Below, piece after piece: positions 37,150-46,509 of a stretch of DNA of 64,000 nucleotides. Numbering within the stretch: the stretch's first letter is position 1; each line of letters opens with the position of its first letter. The position numbers and the translations under genes are program-made. Source of the DNA: JBBKWU01 sp037969035 (GTDB lineage Bacteria > Pseudomonadota > Alphaproteobacteria > Micavibrionales > Micavibrionaceae); the NCBI GenBank assembly GCA_037969035.1, contig JBBKWU010000022.1, positions 1-64,000 of the forward strand, in the 5' to 3' direction. The notes below the pieces were generated by a model that did no database searches, was not told the DNA's origin, and worked only from the letters and a program-made list of their open reading frames with translations.

Positions 37150-39315
37150 TTAAGCAATAAAGCTTTGATCGACAATCAAGCCGCCAGCATTAATTAAATC
37201 AGCCAACACCGCACCATCAAGTCCTGTTTGAATGACAGCCACTGTCTCGAATGCGCCACCAATATCACCATCTGCATTAACGCTCAGCTCAACACCGCCA
37301 AGTGTTTGTGTAAGCTGTACGAAATCAGAAATTGCATCGGTGAGGGCATCATAACCGCTAAGAATATCTGTGATATTCAGGCTATCAATACCCAACTCAA
37401 AATCCTGCACCGTATCGGTTGAGCCGTCTAGCACATCGAATATGAACATATCACTGCCGTGACCGCCATTCAGCGTATCTGCACCTGCACCGCCGATAAG
37501 AAAGTCATCGCCAACGCCGCCATAGATCACATCACTGCCGTCACCGCCATAAAGAATGTCACTATCTTCAACCAAAAGGGTCTCAACGGTTTTTCCTTCG
37601 ATGGTCAAATCGAACACAACATCGTTATAATCCGCATCACCCAGATTTGGCAGATCTTCGAACCCAATACGCAGTGTTGATGTATCGTTTGCGTCAACCA
37701 AACCTGACACAACATGCACGTCATTGTCCGAGTTCAAATTGTTCGCACCACCACGATCTGTCGTGTGGTAAATATGGTTGTTACTGCCGACGACAACGTC
37801 TTCGGAACCATCATCACCATAAAAGACAAGTTTGATGTCTTTTTCATCGTCCGCAACATTTGCGTCGCGTTCACCCGCTTTACCGTATTTATAAACGAAG
37901 CGGAACTCGCCATGCTCCAAATCCATGTTGCTATAATCGTTATTTTTATTGGCACCGTTTGCGACAATGAAAAATCCGAAATCTGTGTCTGGCGTACCAG
38001 GTAGATTTACGCTCACGCTATCACCGCCCGCGTAGTCCTTCACATTGGTAAAGGCCATCACAGCAGATTGAATTGTGCCGTCTGCGGCAATGCTATAAAA
38101 GCCGAGCGAGTTATTATAACCCGCACCCGTTGAGTGGAATGTAATTGTCGCCGTTGTTTGATAACCCACAGATAAATCACCCACAGCAATCCCCAGCGCG
38201 TCATCACGCGGTGGTGCCAGATCATGTATGTCTGTACGCTCAATCAAATCAGGGAAGATCACATCACTACCGAATTGATAATCCATGACTGTAGTGGAAA
38301 GTGCTCCTGAGTTGCTGTCTGGGCCGCCAAAGATAATGTCATCACCAGCACCGCCATAAATTGTGTCGTTACCAACGCCACCCCAAAGATTATCATTACC
38401 GTCACCACCATCAAGCGTATCATTACCGATGGATGACCAAAGATAATCATTGCCCGCGCCACCATTAATAATGATATCGCCGTACGTTAAATCATTGTCA
38501 GTTAAATCAACAATATCATCACCGTCGCCAGCGTTAATTTGTTCAACATCAACGATACGGAATGGAGAGCTGTTGGAGTTCACATCGTAATACGGGTTTT
38601 GCAAAAAAAACGCATCATTACCATTTGTCATTTCAATGATATCAAATCCAGCACCACCATCAAACGTGTCAAGGCTACCGTTTGTGCCGCCAACCATTTT
38701 CCATGTGCCCGTACCATCAATACCCGGTGACCCAACGTTTACACCGTAATAGATGCTGTCAAACGTAAAGTCAGATTCAAACATCAGCGTATCATCGCCG
38801 TTTTCACCAAATAGCAAGTCAGCACCAGCACCGCCGCTAAGTATATCATTATCGTCACCGCCACGGATGAAATCATCACCCGGACCGCCATCTATAATGT
38901 CGTTACCTTCACGGCCGAAAAGATCATCATCACCAGCATTTGACCAAATAATGTCGTCATCGCCACCGCCCTCGATATTGATATCACCCAACACGAAATT
39001 ATTACTAGCAACAACAATAACATCACCGCCCGCACCAGCGAGGATGCGCTCGACATTAAAAAGAACCTGCATTGCAGTGCTGCTGGAATTAGATGCATTC
39101 AGCGAACTATCCGCGAATAGTACATCGCCGATATTGCTCATCAAAAGCGTGTCCATCCCTGCCAGACCTTCATAGCTGGAGGAATTCACATTTTTTTCAT
39201 CGTCAATGCTAATAGAAAGACCTGAATATGGATTGGTTATGGTTTGTGTAAATTGTTCCACTGTTCCGTTAAAAAACAGAAAGTCGTTCCCGTTTGTGCC
39301 TGTTACGTCGGCCAT
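37150..39315 (-). CDS. RTX calcium-binding protein with DUF4114-like domain, type I secreted (721 aa)
   Basis: An acidic secreted protein without an N-terminal signal peptide. RTX nonapeptides occur in blocks: GGGDDDIIWSNAGDDDLFGR and following repeats (about 115-175), a second set ending IYGGAGDDIIFGGPDSN (about 290-335) and a last set (GGDGSDVIYGGVGDDFLIGG) before the C-terminal type I signal. Between the second and last blocks, about 370-590, lies a DUF4114-like domain with GAGYNNSLGFYSI, YGKAGERDANVADD and GFEDLPNLGDADYNDV, closely like that of the giant adhesin in this window. It has its own terminator, but no transporter genes adjoin it. The likely export route is the type I system 20 kb away. 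Function is unknown; surface or matrix binding is inferred. Confidence 0.88.
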   Translation of the reverse strand: MADVTGTNGNDFLFFNGTVEQFTQTITNPYSGLSISIDDEKNVNSSSYEGLAGMDTLLMSNIGDVLFADSSLNASNSSSTAMQVLFNVERILAGAGGDVIVVASNNFVLGDINIEGGGDDDIIWSNAGDDDLFGREGNDIIDGGPGDDFIRGGDDNDILSGGAGADLLFGENGDDTLMFESDFTFDSIYYGVNVGSPGIDGTGTWKMVGGTNGSLDTFDGGAGFDIIEMTNGNDAFFLQNPYYDVNSNSSPFRIVDVEQINAGDGDDIVDLTDNDLTYGDIIINGGAGNDYLWSSIGNDTLDGGDGNDNLWGGVGNDTIYGGAGDDIIFGGPDSNSGALSTTVMDYQFGSDVIFPDLIERTDIHDLAPPRDDALGIAVGDLSVGYQTTATITFHSTGAGYNNSLGFYSIAADGTIQSAVMAFTNVKDYAGGDSVSVNLPGTPDTDFGFFIVANGANKNNDYSNMDLEHGEFRFVYKYGKAGERDANVADDEKDIKLVFYGDDGSEDVVVGSNNHIYHTTDRGGANNLNSDNDVHVVSGLVDANDTSTLRIGFEDLPNLGDADYNDVVFDLTIEGKTVETLLVEDSDILYGGDGSDVIYGGVGDDFLIGGAGADTLNGGHGSDMFIFDVLDGSTDTVQDFELGIDSLNITDILSGYDALTDAISDFVQLTQTLGGVELSVNADGDIGGAFETVAVIQTGLDGAVLADLINAGGLIVDQSFIA

Positions 39316-39725
39316 TAAAGTTACCCCTACAAAGTATTACTCAGTTACGCCCCAGAATTACTCGATTTCCCCGCCTTTGGCTCTGAAACACCATTATTCA
39401 CCTATTCACCGCCAAAAAACGCGCAGCAAACAGTTTAGAGATTTTTAGTATAATTCTCCCTCACCACTTAATTATGACTAAATAAAGTTAATAATTTATG
39501 TAAAGTTTTAAGTAAATTTATCTTTTTAGTAACGCCATAATAACGGAAAAGCCGTAACCGTTTATTGGAAAGGCGCGCAGCGTAATAGCCCTTTAATTTT
39601 ACAGTCAATATTTTTCTGTTTGTCTTGTAATATTTACGATTGCTCTATACAAAAATCATTAATCTCTTTCAATTTTTGACCGTAAGTTGAGAAAGGGAGG
39701 GATTATAACCGAATACGGGAACGTT

Positions 39726-41147
39726 ATGAGTAAAGCGCAAAATACAGCCAGCACACAAAGCCCATACGCCAACAAAGGCAACCTGACCGAGGGTGATCTT
39801 ACAAAACACTTATGGCGTTTAACCCTACCAATGGTTTGGGGCATCTTTGCAATCATCAGTTTCCAGCTTGTCGATACATTCTATATCTCGCTTTTAGGAA
39901 CACAGCCGCTTGCAGCCATTACCTTCACATTTCCGATCACTTACATTGTGTTCAGCCTAACACTCGGCATGGCCATTGCGACATCTTCGGTCGTATCGCG
40001 CCAAATCGGACAGGGCGACATGGAAGTCGTTAAACGGATTGCCAGCCATGCCCTTGTGATGGCGTTGAGCTTTGGGCTTATATTGGCTGTGCTTGGTTTG
40101 ATCTTTATGGATCCTATTTTTAAAGTAATGGGCGCAGACGACACCATGATGCCGATCATTCGTGATTATATGGTGATATGGTTTGCGGGCAGTGTGTTTT
40201 TGACCATACCGCTCGTCGGTAATTCCGCCATTCGTGCCTCTGGTGATAGCGCGATTCCTGCCATTATTATGACGGTGGCGGCTGTTGTGAATATCATTTT
40301 AGACCCTTTATTAATTTTCGGCTTGCTCGGTTTTCCTGAGTTGGGCGTGAAGGGTGCCGCGATTGCGACGGTATTTGCTAATGCTTGCTCTATGGTTGCG
40401 GGGCTTTATGTTTTATATGCGCGCAAAAAACTCATCACGCGCGAGTCACTGTTACACCGTTGGCATTTATTTGGTGATTCCGCCAAACGTCTTGCGGTCA
40501 TCGCAATTCCTGCGGGCTTAACAAGCTCTATCCAGCCCTTAACCAATGCTGTTATCATCTCTTTGCTTGCTGGCTATAGTGCCGAAGCCATTGCTGCTTT
40601 TGGTGTTGTAACACGCATTGAAGCCTTTGCCTTTACCATTATTATGGCTCTCGCCACGGGTATGGCACCAATTATCGGACAAAATTGGGGCGCACAGAAA
40701 TTTGATCGCGTGAATGAAACACTCAAGCGCGCCTTGCTCTTTGCATCTGCTTGGTCGTTATTTGTAGCACTACTCTTTATGCTCTGCGGTAAATATATCG
40801 TTGCACCGTTTGCAGACGAGGGTGCCGCCGAAATTATATCTATCGCTGTTTTGTATTTCTGGATTGTCGCGCCGAGTTATATTGCTGGTAACCTCGTTGC
40901 AGGTTGGGGATCAGCCTTTAACGCCATGGGCATGCCGCAACGGTCATTTGCGATGATTGTGATTAAGCTTGTGGTTCTCAATATTCCGCTGGCGATTATC
41001 GGTAGCCATTATTTTGGCATTACTGGAATTTTTACCTCCATCGCTATAACAAACCTGCTTACAGGTGTTGTGTTCCACATTTTGAACATGCGGGTGTGCC
41101 ATAAAAACGAGCATAAAATTGAGAGCAGCGCGAACGCCACGGCGTAA
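39726..41147 (+). CDS. MATE-family efflux transporter
   Basis: A 473-residue inner-membrane protein with about twelve hydrophobic segments, two similar halves and the MATE N-terminal segment LWRLTLPMVWGIFAIISFQL. The loop VVSRQIGQGD, where MATE proteins bear a conserved Q-G segment, and IIGQNWGAQKFDRVNE in the second half match the family. Members export cationic drugs or metabolites in exchange for Na+ or H+. I chose ATG 39726, preceded by GGGAA, over a TTG at 39687. The 410 bp upstream carries the promoter of the divergent RTX gene and shows no other gene. Confidence 0.9.
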   Translation: MSKAQNTASTQSPYANKGNLTEGDLTKHLWRLTLPMVWGIFAIISFQLVDTFYISLLGTQPLAAITFTFPITYIVFSLTLGMAIATSSVVSRQIGQGDMEVVKRIASHALVMALSFGLILAVLGLIFMDPIFKVMGADDTMMPIIRDYMVIWFAGSVFLTIPLVGNSAIRASGDSAIPAIIMTVAAVVNIILDPLLIFGLLGFPELGVKGAAIATVFANACSMVAGLYVLYARKKLITRESLLHRWHLFGDSAKRLAVIAIPAGLTSSIQPLTNAVIISLLAGYSAEAIAAFGVVTRIEAFAFTIIMALATGMAPIIGQNWGAQKFDRVNETLKRALLFASAWSLFVALLFMLCGKYIVAPFADEGAAEIISIAVLYFWIVAPSYIAGNLVAGWGSAFNAMGMPQRSFAMIVIKLVVLNIPLAIIGSHYFGITGIFTSIAITNLLTGVVFHILNMRVCHKNEHKIESSANATA

Positions 41148-41169
41148 AACCAAAATGCTTCTGTCTATT

Positions 41170-41943
41170 TTAATTGTTGCCGAGAAGGCCCTTAAGCTCT
41201 TCGCCCGCTTTTTTGAAGTCAGATTTTACCTTATCAACCACGGCACCGCTAAAATCATATTGTAACTTCATATCCTGAAGCATTTGTTTGGATAGCCCAT
41301 CCAAATAGCCAGATTTCAACGCTGTTTTTAAAACCGCATCACCAAGGTTTGATGTCACAATCGCAATGGCCTCTGACGCAGGGATGCCGCCTTCTTTTAC
41401 ACCGATACTGCTCATGCTGATATCAGGCATAATGAATTTTTCCATGTCTTCGGTGATTAATGTCGAGCTTGGCGAGAGCATTGCATTATTGATAAGCAAC
41501 CGTTTAATCACAACTTTGTAATCATCCGCTTCCGTTTTTGTCGCCTGTGGCGCTGCAGCAGAACTAGCCGCGATTAATTTTTGTAGCGCCGTAAAATTCG
41601 TGCCTGTTTCTGTCACCTCAAGATTAATATCCGTGCCATCGATCACGATCTCGTTAAATATGAGCGTCTTACTAGACAAACTATCTGCGGCGATTTTTAC
41701 CGCATCAACGGCAATAATTTCATCTTTTTTGAAACCTTCAGGATTACCAATATGAAGGCCGCTTAAAATGATTTCCTTTTCCTTGAAATGAATATCAAGA
41801 CCAGAGATTTTTACAGAAACACCCAGCGTTTTACTCGCTAGTTTTTCAGTTTGTGTTTTCGCAAAGTTGCCAAAATTTGTGTACAGCCAAAATCCACCAG
41901 CAACAAACGCAAGCAACACCACAAGTCCGATAATTTTTTTCAT
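41170..41943 (-). CDS. AsmA-like envelope protein
   Basis: A 257-residue protein with one N-terminal membrane anchor (MKKIIGLVVLLAFVAGGFWL) and a periplasmic part built of beta-strand-rich repeats (VKISGLDIHFKEKEIILSGL, VIDGTDINLEVTETGTNF). This is the pattern of short AsmA-like or YhdP/TamB-type proteins, which are linked to lipid transport to the outer membrane. I chose ATG 41943 because AAGGAG lies 7 bases upstream; a start at 41970 is less likely. It stands alone, convergent with the MATE gene. Specific function is unknown. Confidence 0.65.
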   Translation of the reverse strand: MKKIIGLVVLLAFVAGGFWLYTNFGNFAKTQTEKLASKTLGVSVKISGLDIHFKEKEIILSGLHIGNPEGFKKDEIIAVDAVKIAADSLSSKTLIFNEIVIDGTDINLEVTETGTNFTALQKLIAASSAAAPQATKTEADDYKVVIKRLLINNAMLSPSSTLITEDMEKFIMPDISMSSIGVKEGGIPASEAIAIVTSNLGDAVLKTALKSGYLDGLSKQMLQDMKLQYDFSGAVVDKVKSDFKKAGEELKGLLGNN

Positions 41944-42088
41944 TTTGATCTCCTTGATCTTATGACCCATTCAAAAGTTAGTTTTATGCTGCCGCACGCG
42001 CCCATAAAGTGCAAGACCAAAGATAATTTGTAGCTTTTCATTGCTCCGCTTATCGCCCATACTTCGGATCTAATCAAAAAGGTGTCTT

Positions 42089-42772
42089 ATGCTTAAAAAA
42101 TGGCTTCCCCTCATCATTATCGCTCTTCTTATGGCGGCTTTCTGGCTCTCGGGGTTAGCGCAGCACTTTAATCTTGAGGCACTGCAAGCGCATAAAGACA
42201 CCTTTCGTGATTACACAGATATGAACCCGATATTATCCACCGTCATATTCATGGTGCTGTATGTTACGTGCGTGGCATTATCCTTGCCAATTGCAACATT
42301 GCTCACGCTTTTGGGTGGATTTTTATTCGGTAAATGGTTGGGAACGTTGTTGGTCGTGAGTGCGGCAACCATCGGCGGAACCTTGCTTTTCATGATCGCG
42401 AAAAGCTCCTTCGGGCAAAGTTTGCGCGATAAAGCAGGGCCACTCTATAACAAAATTAGCGACAACATACAGGATAATGCCGTTGGGTATCTTTTATTCA
42501 TGCGGCTTGTACCGATTTTTCCGTTTTTTATCGTCAATATTGTTCCTGCGCTTTTGAATGTGCCGCTGCGGATTTATATCCTGACCACTTTTTTCGGCAT
42601 TATTCCTGGCAGTTTTGTATTTGTGAATTTCGGCGAAACACTGGGTGAGATTAATAATATCGGTGATCTCGCATCAACCGAAACGATTATTGCCTTTGCC
42701 CTGCTTGGCTTTTTTGCATTAATCCCTACATTATACAAACAGATCAAAAACCGTAAAAAGGCCGTGAAATGA
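42089..42772 (+). CDS. TVP38/TMEM64 family (SNARE-associated/VTT domain) membrane protein
   Basis: A 227-residue inner-membrane protein with about five to six hydrophobic segments. The VTT-type core is visible as LLTLLGGFLFGKWLGTLLVV, the reentrant-loop segment ATIGGTLLFMIAKSSFG, and MRLVPIFPFFIVNIVPALLN. DedA/TVP38 relatives act as lipid scramblases or envelope transport factors; this member's role is unknown. Its stop overlaps the start of the following flavin oxidoreductase gene in an ATGA. This pairing with a MerA-like oxidoreductase is common and suggests a joint role in redox or membrane stress. Confidence 0.88.
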   Translation: MLKKWLPLIIIALLMAAFWLSGLAQHFNLEALQAHKDTFRDYTDMNPILSTVIFMVLYVTCVALSLPIATLLTLLGGFLFGKWLGTLLVVSAATIGGTLLFMIAKSSFGQSLRDKAGPLYNKISDNIQDNAVGYLLFMRLVPIFPFFIVNIVPALLNVPLRIYILTTFFGIIPGSFVFVNFGETLGEINNIGDLASTETIIAFALLGFFALIPTLYKQIKNRKKAVK

Positions 42773-44211
42773 GTAGAAACAGTGACAAGAAACAATTCAA
42801 CCTCATCGTAATCGGCGCGGGATCAGCGGGATTATCAGTCGCGGCAGGGGCGGTACAGCTTGGCTACAGCACAGCATTAATAGAAAAAGACAAAATGGGT
42901 GGTGACTGTTTAAACACGGGCTGCGTCCCATCAAAGGCGTTATTAGCCGCCGCAAAGCATATCGCACACATTAAAAACGCCACGCGCTTTGGCATCAAAA
43001 CCACAGAGCCAGAGGTGGATTTCAAGGCTGTTAAAGCACACGTACAGCGCGCCATTAAAACAATTGAACCCAATGATTCGGTGGAACGATTCAAAGGCCT
43101 AGGCGTACATGTCATCGAAGGTGCTGCAAAATTTATCGACGAGCATAACATTGACGTTGAGGGCCGCATTATCAGCGCAAAATTTATTGTCATCGCCGCA
43201 GGATCGCGCGCCGCCATACCACCGATCAAGGGGTTAGAGGCAGATAAAGCTTTAACCAATGAAACCATTTTCGGATTACAGGACAAGCCCGAGCACCTTA
43301 TGATTATCGGTGGCGGGCCAATCGGTATTGAAATGGCACAAGCGCACGCACGGTTAGGTGTTGATGTAACCGTTGTTACTTATGGTTCAATATTATCAAA
43401 AGATGATCCTGAGTTTGTAGATATCCTGCGCACAAAACTACGCGCAAACGGAATCCGCATCGAAGAAAATGCGAGCGTACAACGCGTACAGCACGGCGAC
43501 ACAAAAACCACAATCCATTTTGAACAAGATGGCAAAGAACAAACCATTCATGGCTCGCACATTATGGTTGCCACAGGCAGAACACCAAATATCGAAGGTT
43601 TAGCACTAGAGAACACTGGCATTTATTTTGATAAAAAAGGCATTGAAACCGATGCACGGTTAAAAACAACCCAGCGTCATATTTTTGCCGCAGGTGATAT
43701 TGTTGCCAATGCTCCGCAATTCACGCATATTGCGGGATATCATGCCGGTATCATCATTAAAAACATGATATTCAAACTCCCGTCCAAAGTGGACTATCGC
43801 GCGTTGCCATGGGTGACGTACACCGATCCTGAGCTTGCTCATGTCGGGATGACGGAACAAATGGCGCAGGAAAAATTCGGCGAGTCCATTAAAACCGTTG
43901 ATTGGGAATTCGAAGAAAATGACCGCGCGATTACCGAGCTTTCTACAATTGGTAAAATCAAAGTCATCACCGATAAACGCGGACGCATTTTAGGTGCCAC
44001 CATCATCGGTCATGATGCTGGTGAGCTTATTAATCTATGGGGGTTAGCGATTTCGCAAAAACTGAAAATCGGGGCGGTTGCCAACATGATTATCCCGTAC
44101 CCAACGTTCAGCGAGATTAGCAAACGCGCCGCAAGCAGTTATTACACGCCCTCATTATTTAGTGATAAAACCCGTAAGATCGTTGGTTTTCTTAAAAAAC
44201 TGCCCTTTTAA
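42769..44211 (+). CDS. FAD-dependent pyridine nucleotide-disulfide oxidoreductase (MerA-like)
   Basis: A 480-residue flavoenzyme of the disulfide reductase class. It has the FAD motif VIGAGSAGLSVAAG, the redox cysteine pair in GGDCLNTGCVPSKALL, the NAD(P)H motif MIIGGGPIGIEMAQ and the second FAD motif IFAAGDIV. The C-terminal dimer domain has YTDPELAHVGMTE and IIPYPTFSEISKRA, where the usual catalytic His-Pro is Tyr-Pro. It lacks the HMA domain and the C-terminal Cys pair of true mercuric reductase, so mercury reduction is unlikely. It is translationally coupled to the TVP38 gene and followed 8 bp later by a glutathione S-transferase gene. Confidence 0.87.
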   Translation: MSRNSDKKQFNLIVIGAGSAGLSVAAGAVQLGYSTALIEKDKMGGDCLNTGCVPSKALLAAAKHIAHIKNATRFGIKTTEPEVDFKAVKAHVQRAIKTIEPNDSVERFKGLGVHVIEGAAKFIDEHNIDVEGRIISAKFIVIAAGSRAAIPPIKGLEADKALTNETIFGLQDKPEHLMIIGGGPIGIEMAQAHARLGVDVTVVTYGSILSKDDPEFVDILRTKLRANGIRIEENASVQRVQHGDTKTTIHFEQDGKEQTIHGSHIMVATGRTPNIEGLALENTGIYFDKKGIETDARLKTTQRHIFAAGDIVANAPQFTHIAGYHAGIIIKNMIFKLPSKVDYRALPWVTYTDPELAHVGMTEQMAQEKFGESIKTVDWEFEENDRAITELSTIGKIKVITDKRGRILGATIIGHDAGELINLWGLAISQKLKIGAVANMIIPYPTFSEISKRAASSYYTPSLFSDKTRKIVGFLKKLPF

Positions 44212-44219
44212 TATTTATT

Positions 44220-44843
44220 ATGAACACACAAAATCAAAGACATTACCTCTACAGTTTTCGCCGTTGTCCCTATGCCATGCGCGCGCGGATGGCGCTTTTT
44301 TATGCGGGTATTCCGATTGATATAGAAGAGGTTGATTTTAAAGATAAACCTGCAAAAATGCTCGCCCTGTCGCCCAAAGGCACTGTTCCCGTTTTAAATA
44401 GCGTTGATGGCTCTGTGATCGATGAAAGCCTAGACATCATGCGATGGGCACTGTCCCAAAATGATCCTGATGGATGGATGAACGCGGATAAGGCACAGAT
44501 AAACGCATTAATTTCCGAAAATGACGGGACATTCAAAGCTGCACTTGATCGTTATAAATACCCAAACCGCTACCCCGATGAAGATTGCAGCGGCGCGCGT
44601 GATAACGGTTATAAATTCCTTATACGGCTCAATGAAAGGCTACAAAGCCATAAACATTTATGTGCAGATCATATCACCATGGCAGATATCGCGATATTCC
44701 CGTTTGTTCGGCAATTCGCAAACACAGACAAAGCTTGGTTTGAGGGGCTTTCCCTACCACATTTGCAAACATGGCTGCGTGATCACCTTGAAAGTGATTT
44801 GTTCCAGACCATCATGGGAAAAAACCTACAGCGTCTAAATTAA
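44220..44843 (+). CDS. glutathione S-transferase family protein
   Basis: A 207-residue cytoplasmic protein with an N-terminal thioredoxin-fold domain carrying a cysteine at the active site (FRRCPYAMRARMAL, CPYA at residues 16-19), the glutathione-binding GTVPVL and DESLDIMRW segments, and a helical C-domain with LCADHITMADIAIFPFVRQF. The cysteine start resembles Omega/Beta-like GSTs and Grx2, which do thiol exchange more than conjugation. It is the third gene of a unit with the TVP38 and flavin oxidoreductase genes, which supports a thiol-redox role. Confidence 0.87.
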   Translation: MNTQNQRHYLYSFRRCPYAMRARMALFYAGIPIDIEEVDFKDKPAKMLALSPKGTVPVLNSVDGSVIDESLDIMRWALSQNDPDGWMNADKAQINALISENDGTFKAALDRYKYPNRYPDEDCSGARDNGYKFLIRLNERLQSHKHLCADHITMADIAIFPFVRQFANTDKAWFEGLSLPHLQTWLRDHLESDLFQTIMGKNLQRLN

Positions 44844-44964
44844 GTTGTTTTCAGGCCAAAACGGCTTATTTCTCCTGTTTATAACTCAAGATTACCCTTA
44901 AGGCACGAGCGGCGTTCCTGTTAAAATAACGGAGGGAATTCTCCCACTCTACGTATAGTTTCCT

Positions 44965-46509
44965 ATGTTTCGATTTAATAACTGCCTCATTCTACTCTTG
45001 CTGCTTGCAGCCTGCACCTTTGGGCCAGACCCCGAGGAGAAACCGCCTGCGCCCGTTGATAGCACGCACGGCTTTATCAACGATGTTTATATGGGACAAA
45101 ATAATCAAGACATCAGCCGTTGGTGGGAAAGGATCAACGACCCGCTTCTTAATGAATATGTCGACAGGCTTTTAGTACAAAATCTCGATATCATCCAAGC
45201 GGGCGAACGCGTGATACAAGCGCGGGAACGTCTCAATACCGCTTATGGTAGTTTTTATCCAACATTGGGATTAGACACGACCGCCGCACGACGTTTCACA
45301 CCGAATGATAACCCAGCGGCAACGTCAGACCGCAATTACTCAACATCTTATAACGGCGATGTCAGCGCATCATGGCAAATTGATTTATTCGGCAAGCTCC
45401 GCCGTAGTGAGCAAGCCGCCGATGCTACCTTCCACGCCACAATGTTTGACCGTGAAGCCTTAATCCACAGTATGATCGCGCAGCTTTTACGCACGCGCGT
45501 TGCCATTGCCGTCAATAAAAACCTGTTGAGTTTGGCGCGCCAAAACACAGAAAATCAGAAAAACATCTCTGAAATCGTTGAGCACCGTTACGAGCTTGGC
45601 GTTGATAATGTGGGTGCCGCCGAAGTGCTACTCGCCCAACAAAACTATGCCAACACCAAAACAGACACCTATCGTTACGAACGGCTCTTGGCGACAGAGC
45701 TTTATAACCTTGATTTGATGCTTGGGCTTTTACCGGGGACAACAGACCCACTGGCAGAAAACTTCTCTTTGCTACCACCGCCGATGGATGTGCCTGTTTG
45801 TTTGGCGGCTGATTTAATTGATCGTCGTCCTGATTTACAGGAATCAGCCTTACGTACACAAGCTGCCAATGCCGATATCGGTGTTGCTATTGCTGATCTT
45901 TATCCATCGCTTAATTTAATGAGCAGCATCGGATTTAGCGACGATGACCGCTTTAATATTTTCACCGCCGATCAATTGGCTGGTTCAATTATGGCGTCGC
46001 TCACCGCGCGGCTTTTTGAGGGTGGCAAGTTGCGCGCGAATATCAGATTGCAAGAATCCGAAGCACGGGAGCTTGCGGCAGGTTATTCCTACGATGTTTT
46101 AAATGCTGTGCGCGAAGTTGAAACCGCGCTTAAAAGCGACCAAAACTTAACACGCGAACTTGTCTATCTTGAAGAATCAACCACGGCGCTTAAAGGCACA
46201 GAACAGATTTATGAAAGCCGCTATTTGAGCGGCATTCTTGATTTACGTGAATTTTTAGAAATACAGCAGCGTCGCTACACCAGCGAACAAAGCTTGCTTC
46301 AAAAACAGCAAGAACGCTGGAACAACCGCATTAATTTGTATTTAGCATTGGGCGGTGATTGGTTGGCGAATATGCGTGAAGAAGACACATTAAACACGGC
46401 TGAAACAGTACCCACCGCGCTACCATGCGGAACAAAAATTCCACTCAATCAAGATATCGCTATGGCCATCACAGCCACAGGCGCAAACACAAAAGGAACA
46501 ACCCAATGA
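44965..46509 (+). CDS. RND efflux outer membrane lipoprotein (NodT/OprM family)
   Basis: A 514-residue outer-membrane channel subunit. The N-terminus MFRFNNCLILLLLLAACTFG is a lipoprotein signal with lipobox LAAC, so it should be lipid-anchored. The body shows the two TolC-like repeats: WWERINDPLLNEYVDRLL, SWQIDLFGKLRRSEQAAD, the second-half RRPDLQESALRTQAANADI and the C-terminal SEQSLLQKQQERWNNRINLY segment. It heads a three-gene efflux operon; its stop overlaps the membrane fusion protein start (ATGA). A C-terminal extension of about 50 residues beyond the last helix is longer than usual. Confidence 0.92.
   Translation: MFRFNNCLILLLLLAACTFGPDPEEKPPAPVDSTHGFINDVYMGQNNQDISRWWERINDPLLNEYVDRLLVQNLDIIQAGERVIQARERLNTAYGSFYPTLGLDTTAARRFTPNDNPAATSDRNYSTSYNGDVSASWQIDLFGKLRRSEQAADATFHATMFDREALIHSMIAQLLRTRVAIAVNKNLLSLARQNTENQKNISEIVEHRYELGVDNVGAAEVLLAQQNYANTKTDTYRYERLLATELYNLDLMLGLLPGTTDPLAENFSLLPPPMDVPVCLAADLIDRRPDLQESALRTQAANADIGVAIADLYPSLNLMSSIGFSDDDRFNIFTADQLAGSIMASLTARLFEGGKLRANIRLQESEARELAAGYSYDVLNAVREVETALKSDQNLTRELVYLEESTTALKGTEQIYESRYLSGILDLREFLEIQQRRYTSEQSLLQKQQERWNNRINLYLALGGDWLANMREEDTLNTAETVPTALPCGTKIPLNQDIAMAITATGANTKGTTQ

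Noticed and set aside
42769..44211. Mercuric reductase (merA) and a mercury-resistance cluster.
   Set aside because: No HMA domain, no C-terminal cysteine pair, no merR/merT/merP nearby.
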